From positions 62,001-126,000 of the forward strand of contig JAJPKA010000020.1 of assembly GCA_021323945.1 (NCBI GenBank): a stretch of 64,000 nt of DNA. The letters are read 5' to 3'. Under the pieces are notes generated by a model, which saw only the letters and a program-made list of their open reading frames with translations, searched no databases and was not told the DNA's origin. The stretch comes from Pseudomonadota bacterium. GTDB lineage: Bacteria > Desulfobacterota > Binatia > Binatales > Binataceae. Each line of letters starts with the position of its first letter. Position 1 is the stretch's first letter. Made by a program: the position numbers and the translations under genes. Shown here one piece after another: positions 45,144 to 53,840 of this stretch.

Positions 45144-47102
45144 CTAGCCTGCCCCGCTCAGGGTTTGGACGTATTCCAAGGCTAGCGAGCCGCGCAACGG
45201 TTCCGCGCGCGCTATTCTCACCAGAATCCGTGCATTTGTGGCAAGGTTGGGAGCACCGTGCAGCGTTCCGCGGACCGCATAGGCCTCGAGCTCTGCACTG
45301 GTGCCGCCACGCTGAACAACCGCCTCCAACTGCTTATCGCGTAGGTACTGCTGAAAGTAACGAAGCAGCCAATACCGCTTGGCCCGCCGCTCGAGCTCGC
45401 GTCCCGCTGCTTCGGCATTTTCCGCCGCCGCCAGTAACCTGAGCAGCTCGTCGGCTCCGTAAACGGTCCTAGGTTCATTGGCTAAAACCGCAACCAATTG
45501 GCGCTGCAGGGCGAGGTCCATATAACGGCGGATCGGCGAACTCAGCTGGGTGTAGCAATCGAAGCCCACACCGGTATGGGCTTCTGGATACAGTGATAGG
45601 CGTGCCCGTAGCTGCCCGTTTTCATTGCTGGCAGCTGGCTGGGTCCTATAGATCATCGGTACGCCGTGATCGGCGGCAAAACGCGCTGCACAGTAGTTGC
45701 TCAAAATCATGAACTCAGCAACCAGCTGGCGGCTGCTTGATGCATTGTCGATTATCTTGACTTCGATTTCGCCATCGTGCACGCGGATTTTCGGTTCACG
45801 TCGTTGCACCAGCGTCGCCCCGGCCTCTCTGCGGCGCGCCCGCAACTTGGACGCCGCCTCATGCAGCCTCCGCAGAGTCCGCCTTCTCTCATCCAGTTCC
45901 TCATCACTGCTCACGTCGAGAAGACGGTCGGCTTCATCATAACTAAGACGGGCTTTGACCCTGATTACACCAGGATAAAGCGAGAAGCTGACCACCTCGC
46001 CCGAGGGCGAAAGCACTACCTCGGTGGTGAAAACATGTCGCTCGCGACCTGCAATCAGGCTCGCACGGTCAGTCGAAACCGGATCGGGCAGCATCCGAAT
46101 CGTAGATTCGGGAAGATAGAAGGTCGCTCCGCGGGCTGCGGCCTCTTCGTCCATCGGTCCTCCCGGCCGAACGAAATCCGCAACCAGTGCAATATGGATT
46201 CGCAGACGTATGTGACCGCTCGGCAGGGTCTGGCATGAGATCGCATCGTCGATTTCGAGCGTCTCCTCGTCATCAATTGTGATGGCCTCGTCGTCGTCTA
46301 CGGGAGGTCTCTGAGGTGGCACTACCGTCGCCGCTTCCGTGAGAGTTGCCTCGGTAAAAACGTTGCGTACACCGCCGATGACCGCGAAACGTGGTCCCGG
46401 AGGCGCTGCCCCCAAACGTTCAAGCACTTCGTAAGCCGCTTCCGCTGGCGCAACATCGCTTATCGCACTTTCGAGCAATAAGGTCAGATCGCGACTACGA
46501 GTGTGCGGGTTGTCAAGATAGCGTCTCAGTTCAGTGACGAGTGGTGCGGCTTCCTCGGCGCTGGGGACGGCATCACCACGCAAAACCGAATGAAGCAGGC
46601 TGGTTAAACGCCGGCCGCTCTCACTGCGTAAACGGATGCGTTCATATTGAGTTTTCAGCCGCTCTACTTGTTCAGCGCTGCGGGCGAGGAAATTTAAGTG
46701 ACGACGAACGAAATAGAGCCGGTCGCCCATCAATGCTTCGAGCATTACGGCTACAGCCACCTGTGACCGGCGGCCAAAAAATAGCTCGGATAGTTCCTCG
46801 GCTGTGTAGCTTCGCTCTTGCTCCCGCACAACTTCCCATAACAGGTTCAAGTCCAGTTCCGCCGCCAACTGTGCGCGTTCCTCTTCCAGCTGCTGCAGAG
46901 CTTCGACAACCGTCTCGCGCCGCGGGCGGCGCTCAGGGTAGTGAATTAAGACGAGATCGCGCGACACGGTACGTTCGCGCCCAGTCTTATCCACCACAGC
47001 GACCTGGTTGCCCGATTCGCGCACTACCAGGGCTGGGCGCAGGCGTCCTTCGTCGAGGTATTCAATCAACATACCGGCGTATTTCTCAGGTACGTGCACC
47101 AA
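45144..47102 (-). CDS. RNB-domain exoribonuclease (RNase II/R family)
   Basis: 652 residues. The RNB core is clear: ITIDDEETLEIDDAISC (metal Asp cluster, with Glu where E. coli RNase II has Asp before I-D-D), RIHIALVADFV, TFYLPESTIRMLPDP, SPIRRYMDLALQRQL near the C-terminal end. The Glu variant and length match cyanobacterial/plastid-like and some other bacterial members. It lacks an obvious S1 domain at the end; the N-terminus has a winged-helix or CSD-like part. The start is uncertain: TTG at 47102 or ATG at 47072. Confidence 0.88.
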   Translation of the reverse strand: MVHVPEKYAGMLIEYLDEGRLRPALVVRESGNQVAVVDKTGRERTVSRDLVLIHYPERRPRRETVVEALQQLEEERAQLAAELDLNLLWEVVREQERSYTAEELSELFFGRRSQVAVAVMLEALMGDRLYFVRRHLNFLARSAEQVERLKTQYERIRLRSESGRRLTSLLHSVLRGDAVPSAEEAAPLVTELRRYLDNPHTRSRDLTLLLESAISDVAPAEAAYEVLERLGAAPPGPRFAVIGGVRNVFTEATLTEAATVVPPQRPPVDDDEAITIDDEETLEIDDAISCQTLPSGHIRLRIHIALVADFVRPGGPMDEEAAARGATFYLPESTIRMLPDPVSTDRASLIAGRERHVFTTEVVLSPSGEVVSFSLYPGVIRVKARLSYDEADRLLDVSSDEELDERRRTLRRLHEAASKLRARRREAGATLVQRREPKIRVHDGEIEVKIIDNASSSRQLVAEFMILSNYCAARFAADHGVPMIYRTQPAASNENGQLRARLSLYPEAHTGVGFDCYTQLSSPIRRYMDLALQRQLVAVLANEPRTVYGADELLRLLAAAENAEAAGRELERRAKRYWLLRYFQQYLRDKQLEAVVQRGGTSAELEAYAVRGTLHGAPNLATNARILVRIARAEPLRGSLALEYVQTLSGAG

Positions 47103-47423
47103 ATCTTTATTTTGATCCGCAACGTTGACCTACACTACTCGGGGATTGCATGGCGCGTGCGCCAAAGTGGTAACGGTCCAGACTCGTACTGCTACCCTGC
47201 CTCACAGCCGCTTCGGTCCAGCTGGCGAAACAGGGGGCCAGTTCCCAGGTACGAAGCAGCTCAAGGCGGACAAGCGCCGCACGCAGGCACCGGAGGGTAA
47301 GAAGATACTGCTCTGCGGGACCAACTCACCCGTCGGGATTGCCAACAACCAAGTACCCGCCTGGAACTTCTGGCGATCCGAAAGCCGGTATCGTCCGGGC
47401 CGATTCGGCCGCGAAACACAGCT
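47103..47423. other. Intergenic region
   Basis: Gap between the esterase gene end and the RNB gene start, both on the minus strand. I see no gene, hairpin or recognisable promoter. Confidence 0.4.
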
Positions 47424-48308
47424 TCAAGCTAGATGGTGACTTATGAATTGGCCGACGCCATCCACTGCCTGTTGACCCTCTGGCAGAAATCCAGCGAACA
47501 GCTGAAAAACGTGGATCATCTCAGGCCACACTTCGAGCTTCACTTCCACCCCTGCGGCACGCGCTCGCTGAGCCAATCGGTTGGAGTCATCCAAGAGGGT
47601 TTCGGCATCTCCGACCTGAATCAGCAATGGCGGCAAGCCGGTGAGATCGGCATACAGCGGGGCGGCGAGCGGCGTTCGCGCATTCTTGCCGCCGAGGTAT
47701 GCTGCCGCCATTTGGGTTAACATGTCGCGACGGACAACCGGGTCTGCATGCTGGCGGGTCTTCATCGATTCCCCGATTCCTTCCAAATCCACCCACGGGG
47801 AAAGGCAAACTCCGGCTGCGGGGAGCGGCAATTTGTCGTCCCGAATCGCGACCAGCGTTGCGACGACCAAGCCACCACCGGCTGAATCGCCCGCAACCGC
47901 GATCCGGGATGCGTTAAGGCCCCGTTCCAACATCCATTTGTATGCAGCAACCGAGTCTTCAACTGCGGCCGGGAACGGATGCTCTGGAGCAAGCCGATAA
48001 TCGAGTCCTAACACCCGAGCCTTGGCCGCTCTCGATATACGGCCCATCAGGTCGCGATGCGTCTTAATCGAGCCAACGACATAGCCACCACCGTGAAGAT
48101 AGAGCACGGCCCGTTCGGGATTAGCGCCGGGTGCAAAGATCCACTCAGCCGGGACGCCGCCGGCGGTCACTGGCTCGCTCTTTATATCTGCTTCTGCAGG
48201 AGCGGCCATTTGTTCGAATAAGGCGCGCATTTCCTGCGGAGTCGAGGCCTGCGCTTGTGACAATGCCTTCATGGCAGCAATCGCCTGTTGTAGTTGGGGA
48301 CTCGCCAT
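47424..48308 (-). CDS. Alpha/beta hydrolase, HSL-type esterase
   Basis: 294-residue esterase or lipase of the hormone-sensitive-lipase group. The oxyanion motif H-G-G-G (LYLHGGGYVVGS), the nucleophile elbow G-D-S-A-G-G-G, the family Asp in QVGDAETLLDDS and the His in PEMIHVFQLF are present. ATG at 48308 follows AGAGGAG at a good distance. Last of the leftward series from the LLM gene. Substrate not predictable. Confidence 0.93.
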   Translation of the reverse strand: MASPQLQQAIAAMKALSQAQASTPQEMRALFEQMAAPAEADIKSEPVTAGGVPAEWIFAPGANPERAVLYLHGGGYVVGSIKTHRDLMGRISRAAKARVLGLDYRLAPEHPFPAAVEDSVAAYKWMLERGLNASRIAVAGDSAGGGLVVATLVAIRDDKLPLPAAGVCLSPWVDLEGIGESMKTRQHADPVVRRDMLTQMAAAYLGGKNARTPLAAPLYADLTGLPPLLIQVGDAETLLDDSNRLAQRARAAGVEVKLEVWPEMIHVFQLFAGFLPEGQQAVDGVGQFISHHLA

Positions 48309-48896
48309 CGCCGATTCTCCTCTACGTCGCTGATCCTTGGTAAATGGGCGTGACTGGGAGCCGCTTCCGGTGCTGCCGAGCAACCCGTGTGCTGAAGCGC
48401 TGGCTTGCATCGACCGCGCTGGAGTCGGCCGTGCAGAACAATGCATCACACGACACCGATCATCGCACCCCGTAACCTCAGCGGAGCTTAACTGAGTCGA
48501 GCTTCGATAGCCAGATTAGACGCTGGCACTCGTCGAAAGCAGTTTCCGACTGGTCCACTATGGGTGGCTAAGAGCAGGACCACCATCAGGTTGTATGACA
48601 ACGTAGGAGATTTCAAATCTTCAGCATGTCAGGCTGGTTCTTTGCGCGATGCGAAGCGCCTCCGACTTTCACGGGTAACCAAATTTTGGTTTGAACCCAC
48701 CCCATAGACCATCCGAGCGGAGCGCGCCGACTTTGCTGCTCGCCATTTCGGTCTCTCGTCGAGTGCGGCCCTGCTGAGCCAGACCTCAGACCTCAACCCT
48801 GAATTTTCGCAGCGCCCGGCACAGTTCGCGCATCGGCGTAACATCCAGTCGACAGGAGGGTAATCACCGAAGCCTTACCGTAATCCGTACTACCAC
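48309..48896. other. Intergenic region
   Basis: About 590 bases between the esterase and LLM genes. Short open frames exist but none has a family resemblance or a ribosome site; nothing else recognised. Confidence 0.4.
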
Positions 48897-49811
48897 TTAC
48901 TTGAAGGCGGGAACGACTTCCTCAGCAATCAGCCTCATGTTCTGCTCGATATCTTCCTGACGACATGCCCAGCTCACCAGCACGGTCCGCGCACCGGCGT
49001 CGACGTACTCTTTTAGTCGTTTACGGCAATCGTCAGGATTGCCGTAAAGCGTGTACCGTCCGGCAATTTTGGAAAAGTCCTGCGCGTAATTCTTTCCCAA
49101 AGCCCGTGCCGCCTGCTCACGCGCTTCATCCCGGTTCGGATAGACTGAAGCGAAGATAAACAGCCCTGGCCGAAACGCGCTCAAGTCGCGCCCAACTTCC
49201 TTGGCGAATTGATGAATTTTTTCGATGCTGTCGTGCAACATCTCCGGCGTGTACATGTAAGGTATCCAGCCGTCCGCATAGAGCGCCGCCCGACGCATCG
49301 CCGATTCTTTGCGTCCCGCCACCCAGATCGGAGGATGCGGTTGCTGAACCGGATGCGGGTCGAGAGTGACTCCGGAAAATTTGGAGAAGCGCCCTTCGAA
49401 GCTAACGTTCTTTTCGGTCCAAAGCTTTTTGATGACTTGCAACGCCTCATTCGCTCGCGAGCCGCGCTGCTTGACCGGTACGCCGCAGGCTTCGAATTCT
49501 TTGGGAAATTCGCCGCCTACTCCGATGCCCAGGTGATATCGGCCGTTAGAAGCAACGTCGAGCACCGAGGTCATCTTTGCCAGAACCATCGGTGTGTAGA
49601 GTGGCAGCAGTACCACCGTACTCATTAGTTTGATTTTCGAAGTCGCCCCTGCCGCCACCGCCAGCGTTATAAGGGAGTTGGGAACCGCTCCGTGAAACAT
49701 CATGTGCTCCCCGGAGCACAAGTAGTCATAACCCAGACTCTCGGCCATCTTGGCCGCTTTTGGAATGTCCTTCATCGAAGCCAGTGCTGCGCCGAAGTCA
49801 ACCGATGTCAT
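48897..49811 (-). CDS. LLM-class F420-dependent oxidoreductase
   Basis: 304 residues, third luciferase-like protein. KIKLMSTVVLLPLYTPMVLAKMTSVLDVASNGRYHLGIGVGGEFPKEFEACGVPVKQRGSRANEALQ is typical of the TIGR03619-type class, and the terminal region RYTLYGNPDDCRKRLKEYVDAGARTVLV is also family-like. The ATG at 49811 follows AAGGGAGA. Near the CoA-transferase genes on the same strand, after a gap of 310 bases, so it could act in the same pathway. Confidence 0.9.
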   Translation of the reverse strand: MTSVDFGAALASMKDIPKAAKMAESLGYDYLCSGEHMMFHGAVPNSLITLAVAAGATSKIKLMSTVVLLPLYTPMVLAKMTSVLDVASNGRYHLGIGVGGEFPKEFEACGVPVKQRGSRANEALQVIKKLWTEKNVSFEGRFSKFSGVTLDPHPVQQPHPPIWVAGRKESAMRRAALYADGWIPYMYTPEMLHDSIEKIHQFAKEVGRDLSAFRPGLFIFASVYPNRDEAREQAARALGKNYAQDFSKIAGRYTLYGNPDDCRKRLKEYVDAGARTVLVSWACRQEDIEQNMRLIAEEVVPAFK

Positions 49812-50121
49812 CGTGCGTCTCCCTTGCAATTGATGGCTTGTTTCATCGCATCAGATCAGACTGAGCAATTTGCGTTAGCCGGCAAAGATCTTGTCGTAGA
49901 TCAAGGGCCGTTCCAAGGTTGCTTTTGGGCAAAGCGAACGACTCAACCCGATCGCATCTGCGGCCTCGGAGCGGTCCCGGAAACCCAGTTGTAGCCCCGG
50001 GTCTCGCTTAAACGAACGAGCGTGGATCATCTTGATATGCCTTGCCGTGGACGGTTTGAACCGACAACGACAGCGATTTATGACCGCCGTTCGCGCAGCG
50101 AGGATGCTGCCCGTTGTAAGC
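49812..50121. other. Intergenic region
   Basis: Gap between the second CoA transferase and the LLM gene, both leftward. No gene or recognisable signal seen. Confidence 0.35.
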
Positions 50122-51372
50122 TCAACCCAGTGCTCCGCTGCTCACCAGCTCGGCGATGCGAACCTCGTCGTAACCAAGGATTTGCTCTAGCACGTATTGA
50201 TTATGCTGGCCCAACGTGGGTGCCGCACGCTCAACCCGAGCAGGGGTGCGAGACAGCTTGAAACGCGAGTTCTCGACCCACGTTGTACCGAGCTCCGGAT
50301 GAGGCACTTCGACGAAATGCTTCCGATGCTGGAGCTGTTGATCCTGATACAAATCAACGGCGGTCTGGACCACGTGGGCGGGCACGCTGCGAGCTTGTAA
50401 AAGTCGCTCGATTTCATGTGCATCGAGCCTGCAAGTCCATTGATTGATGATGCGGTCCAATTCGTCGCAGTTCACCTGACGCGCCTTAAATGTGCTGAAA
50501 CGGGCATCAGCTGCCAGTTCCGGGACATTCATCGCGGCACATAACGCTAACCACTCCTGCTCAGTGCGACAGGCGATCGCCACCCATCGATCCTCGCCAG
50601 CCGCGGCGTATACGCCGTGTGGCGCACAGTACAGGTCTCGGTTGGCAACCGGTTCGTAGTTTCGACCGTTAGCGGTGAAGTCAGCGATTGGCAGAGCCAG
50701 AAACTGCAGAGCGGATTCCGCCTGCGCCTGATCGATATACTGACCTTCGCCAGTCAGACGCCGGTGAATTAGCGCCGCCATAAGCGCGCAAACGCCAAAG
50801 CGAGGAGCGATGTAATCGGTGTAAGCGCTAAACGGCCCAGACGGTTGGCGGTCCGGCCATCCGACCAGATAATAAAACCCGCAGAGCGCAGCGGCCAGAT
50901 TGCCGAATCCGGCAAATTGCGATAGCGGACCGCTTTGGCCCATCAAGCAGGTGCTCAGCATGATCAGATCGGGCTTGACTTGTCTCAGAGACTCATAATC
51001 AAGGCCCCAGGCCCGCATAGCCTTGGGTGAAAATGCTTCGCACACCACGTCGGCCCAGCGTACCAGATCCAGGACGATTGTCCGCGCTCCGGGAGTAGAC
51101 AGGTCAAGTGTGATTCCGAGCTTCCCGGCATTGTTATTAGCCCATAGGCCCGAGCTCTCTGAACCACTCTTGCCGTCCTTGAACGGGCCCACGGTCCGGA
51201 CGGGATCGGTACGGCTCACTGATTCCACGCGGACCACGGTTGCCCCGTAGTCGGCTAGTGTTCGCGTGATGCCTGGCCCTGCCAGCACCCACATAAAATC
51301 CAGAATCTTTACATCTTCTAAGGGTAGTCTGGCTGCCAGCTGCCCGGCTTCCTTTGATGCCATCCCCGTCAC
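50122..51372 (-). CDS. Family III CoA transferase (CaiB/BaiF), second of pair
   Basis: 416 residues. LEDVKILDFMWVLAGPGITRTLADYGATVVRVESVSRTDPVR is the standard N-terminal Rossmann opening; NNNAGKLGITLDLSTPGAR and SGPLSQFAGFGN are family motifs. The conserved region around the catalytic aspartate in formyl-CoA transferase reads GEGQYIDQAQAES here, so the Asp appears replaced by Glu. The GTG start at 51372 overlaps the TAG of the upstream CoA-transferase gene by one base (TAGTG); ATG at 51363 is the alternative. The tight pair suggests a two-subunit enzyme. Confidence 0.92.
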   Translation of the reverse strand: MTGMASKEAGQLAARLPLEDVKILDFMWVLAGPGITRTLADYGATVVRVESVSRTDPVRTVGPFKDGKSGSESSGLWANNNAGKLGITLDLSTPGARTIVLDLVRWADVVCEAFSPKAMRAWGLDYESLRQVKPDLIMLSTCLMGQSGPLSQFAGFGNLAAALCGFYYLVGWPDRQPSGPFSAYTDYIAPRFGVCALMAALIHRRLTGEGQYIDQAQAESALQFLALPIADFTANGRNYEPVANRDLYCAPHGVYAAAGEDRWVAIACRTEQEWLALCAAMNVPELAADARFSTFKARQVNCDELDRIINQWTCRLDAHEIERLLQARSVPAHVVQTAVDLYQDQQLQHRKHFVEVPHPELGTTWVENSRFKLSRTPARVERAAPTLGQHNQYVLEQILGYDEVRIAELVSSGALG

Positions 51373-52613
51373 TAGACAACCCCTTGCCTCTGCAATTGGT
51401 CAAACTCGCGATCGCTAATCTGCAGCTCCCCAATCAGAACTTCTCGGTTATGTTCACCGATCCTCGGCGGAGGCCGCCGAAACCCGATCGGGCTCGCGCT
51501 AAAGCGAGCAAACGGGCCAGGATAGGTGATTGTGGCACCTGTCTCCGGATGATTGAGTTTTTGCCAGCACTCGCGTGCGATAAATTGAGGATTATGCAGC
51601 ACGTCGTCGATCGTCGATACCGGCGCAATTAAGAGGGTGCGCTGCCGCGCGGCTTCAAACAACTCGGCCTTGGTCTTTTGCTGGAAAAATTCAGCGATTA
51701 CGCGTTTGCAACGTTCGTATTCCTGAAGCGGCCGACGGCCCGAGAGCAATTCGGCGCCGTAGCCGACCCAATCTGTGTCGCGCATCGCCCGGTCGCACCC
51801 ACCCTGTTCATACAGATAATCCATAAACTTGCGTGTGAACGGGCCCAGTGCCGAACCGAACAAAAAGACAAACGTGATCAGCCCGTCCTTGGCTTTCCAG
51901 ACCAACGGCACTCGAAGCGAACCGAGCTGGGCTCCGCCCGCCATTCGACGGGTCTCCTCTCCTCGAAGTGGAGCTGTCAGTGCGGTGGATTGGTTGGCGA
52001 GCCCCACGCTCTCCTGTGCAGCTACATCAACATGTTGGCCGATTCCCGAGTTGAGCCGTTCATAGTACGCAATCAAGGCGGCCCCGGCAGCATCGACGCT
52101 CGCATGAAGGTACGCCTGAGGGACGCTCATTCTAATAGGTGGGCGATCTTCATCGCCGTACAGGATTAACACACCGCCGGCCGCCATGATTATCAAATCG
52201 CTATCGGCATAACTGGCCTTGGGACCGTGCTGACCGAACGGGGTAATCGACACCATCACCAGCTTTGGGTTGAGCGCACTCAACGAATCGTAGCCGAGGC
52301 CCCGCGCGCTCCAATAGCCCGGATTTGCCGATTCGATCACGAAATCCGCGTTACGAACCAATTGTCGGAAGATGTTGCGGCCTTGTTCTTGTTCCAAGTC
52401 CAGTGTGATTCCCCGCTTGTTGCGGTTATACGCCCACCAATAGACCGAGCGCTCAGTTACAGCGCCGTCCTTAAAGAATGGTGGAAGAAGCCGCTCACGT
52501 GCTCCCCCAACCGGCTCGATCTTGATAACGTCAGCTCCAAGATCAGCCAATACCTGCCCACAGAGGAAGCCTCGCTCAGTCGTCAGGTCAAGTACTCGGC
52601 AATGGTTCAACAT
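51372..52613 (-). CDS. Family III CoA transferase (CaiB/BaiF), first of pair
   Basis: 413 residues. RVLDLTTERGFLCGQVLADLGADVIKIEPVGGARER opens the fold, followed by NRNKRGITLDLEQEQGRN and TPFGQHGPKASYADSDLIIMAAGG. The catalytic-Asp position is GIGQHVDVAAQES, again with Glu instead of Asp. It differs clearly from its neighbour, so the two are paralogues rather than a recent duplication. Probably transfers CoA between carboxylic acids in the surrounding catabolic cluster. Confidence 0.92.
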   Translation of the reverse strand: MLNHCRVLDLTTERGFLCGQVLADLGADVIKIEPVGGARERLLPPFFKDGAVTERSVYWWAYNRNKRGITLDLEQEQGRNIFRQLVRNADFVIESANPGYWSARGLGYDSLSALNPKLVMVSITPFGQHGPKASYADSDLIIMAAGGVLILYGDEDRPPIRMSVPQAYLHASVDAAGAALIAYYERLNSGIGQHVDVAAQESVGLANQSTALTAPLRGEETRRMAGGAQLGSLRVPLVWKAKDGLITFVFLFGSALGPFTRKFMDYLYEQGGCDRAMRDTDWVGYGAELLSGRRPLQEYERCKRVIAEFFQQKTKAELFEAARQRTLLIAPVSTIDDVLHNPQFIARECWQKLNHPETGATITYPGPFARFSASPIGFRRPPPRIGEHNREVLIGELQISDREFDQLQRQGVV

Positions 52614-52782
52614 TTTTCGTCAGCGGGGCTCTGTCACACGATGCCCCAGACTCGACATCCGCAGGGGTCAGCGCTTTTTTCCCGTTTCGCGGAACTTGAG
52701 AATGTGAATCTACTGGTCACTCGGTCGGCAGCTTCTGGCAGGGCATTCGCTACTCGTCTGCGAAACCCAATCGGCATTGTGG

Positions 52783-53247
52783 TTAGCTATCGACTCGTTG
52801 ATCCAGCTGCAGCATGATCCCGTCTGGATCCTCGAAGAGGCAGGTCAGATATTTCCGCCCAGAGGTTTCGCCATAAGCGCCGGCATCGGTCTCGTATGGA
52901 GGAACGAGGATCTTTACGCCCGCCGCCTTGAGCTTTTCATGAATCGCCCGAATATCATCGACCCACCAGGAGATGTGAGAGATCCCTACTTGGTCGAGCT
53001 TGATTGCCTCGCCCGGCGTACCACCCGGCATCTCAGTCAGGACGAGAAAGCCGCGGCCTTCGCCTTTGCCGTAATGAAGATGCACCGCGCGGCGCTGGCC
53101 CTTTTGTGGATTAGCGTACAGGTTGGCCATTCCGCCGATGGGCTGCATCTGATCGTATCTGACTTCGAGACCCAGCAGGTCGCGGTAAAATTTCAGCGAC
53201 CGCTCCATGTCACGCACCCCGATCGCAACATGCGAGATTCCATTCAT
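52783..53247 (-). CDS. VOC-family (glyoxalase/dioxygenase fold) protein
   Basis: 154 residues. Two beta-alpha-beta-beta-beta halves: ISHVAIGVRDMERSLKFYRDLLGLEV and GISHISWWVDDIRAIHEKLKAAGVKIL ... CLFEDPDGIMLQL. Metal-ligand positions are His5, the His of ISH and the Glu of F-E-D-P-D-G. It is closely related to the next gene upstream, so a tandem duplication is likely. ATG preceded by AAGGAG. Possible isomerase, lyase or dioxygenase; substrate unknown. Confidence 0.9.
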   Translation of the reverse strand: MNGISHVAIGVRDMERSLKFYRDLLGLEVRYDQMQPIGGMANLYANPQKGQRRAVHLHYGKGEGRGFLVLTEMPGGTPGEAIKLDQVGISHISWWVDDIRAIHEKLKAAGVKILVPPYETDAGAYGETSGRKYLTCLFEDPDGIMLQLDQRVDS

Positions 53248-53274
53248 ACGCTGCTCCTTGTTCTCAGCTGGTGC

Positions 53275-53733
53275 TTATAGTCGCTGATCGAATTGCACAA
53301 TGGTGCCGTCGGGGTCTTCAAATAGCGCAGTCAGTACCTTGCCACCAGGAGGCTCACCGTAGGCAACCGTATCGGTTTCAGTCGGCGGCAAAAGAATCTT
53401 GACGCCAGCGGCTTTGAGCTTCTCGACACGCTCGCGCAAGTCGTCGACCCAAAACGAAAAGTGATGCAGCCCGACCTGATCGATTTTCAGAGGGCGGCCG
53501 CTGGGTTCGCCGGGGTTTTGAGACAGCACGATGAAGCTGGCGTGAGGTCCATCTTCGAATCGCATGTAAACTGCTCGTCGCTCGCCTTTCCGCGCGGTGG
53601 CGAACAATGGGCCGGAGCCTCCGATGCGCTCCATCGTATCCAGAGTGACGCGCAACCCCAGTAGATCGCGATAGAAATGAAGCGCACGCTCCATGTCACT
53701 GACGCCGATGGCGATATGGGAAACCGCTCGCAT
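53275..53733 (-). CDS. VOC-family protein, paralogue of the next gene downstream
   Basis: 152 residues; VSHIAIGVSDMERALHFYRDLLGLRVTLDT and LHHFSFWVDDLRERVEKLKAAGVKILLPP ... ALFEDPDGTIVQF. Same metal-ligand pattern as its neighbour. The ATG is preceded by AAGGG. It and its neighbour are separated by 27 bases and run with the amidohydrolase and CoA-transferase genes. Confidence 0.9.
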   Translation of the reverse strand: MRAVSHIAIGVSDMERALHFYRDLLGLRVTLDTMERIGGSGPLFATARKGERRAVYMRFEDGPHASFIVLSQNPGEPSGRPLKIDQVGLHHFSFWVDDLRERVEKLKAAGVKILLPPTETDTVAYGEPPGGKVLTALFEDPDGTIVQFDQRL

Positions 53734-53840
53734 CTTTTTTACCCTTGTTCTGCGGCCTTGCTTCGGTTCTCTCCTGGTCAGGCATCGATGGGTTACACCA
53801 AAGCTCGGCGTTCGACCAAATCAAAACCGCCGCGAGCGTG

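Noticed and set aside
48629-48844. 71-codon minus-strand frame
   Set aside because: No ribosome site or recognisable features; probably chance.
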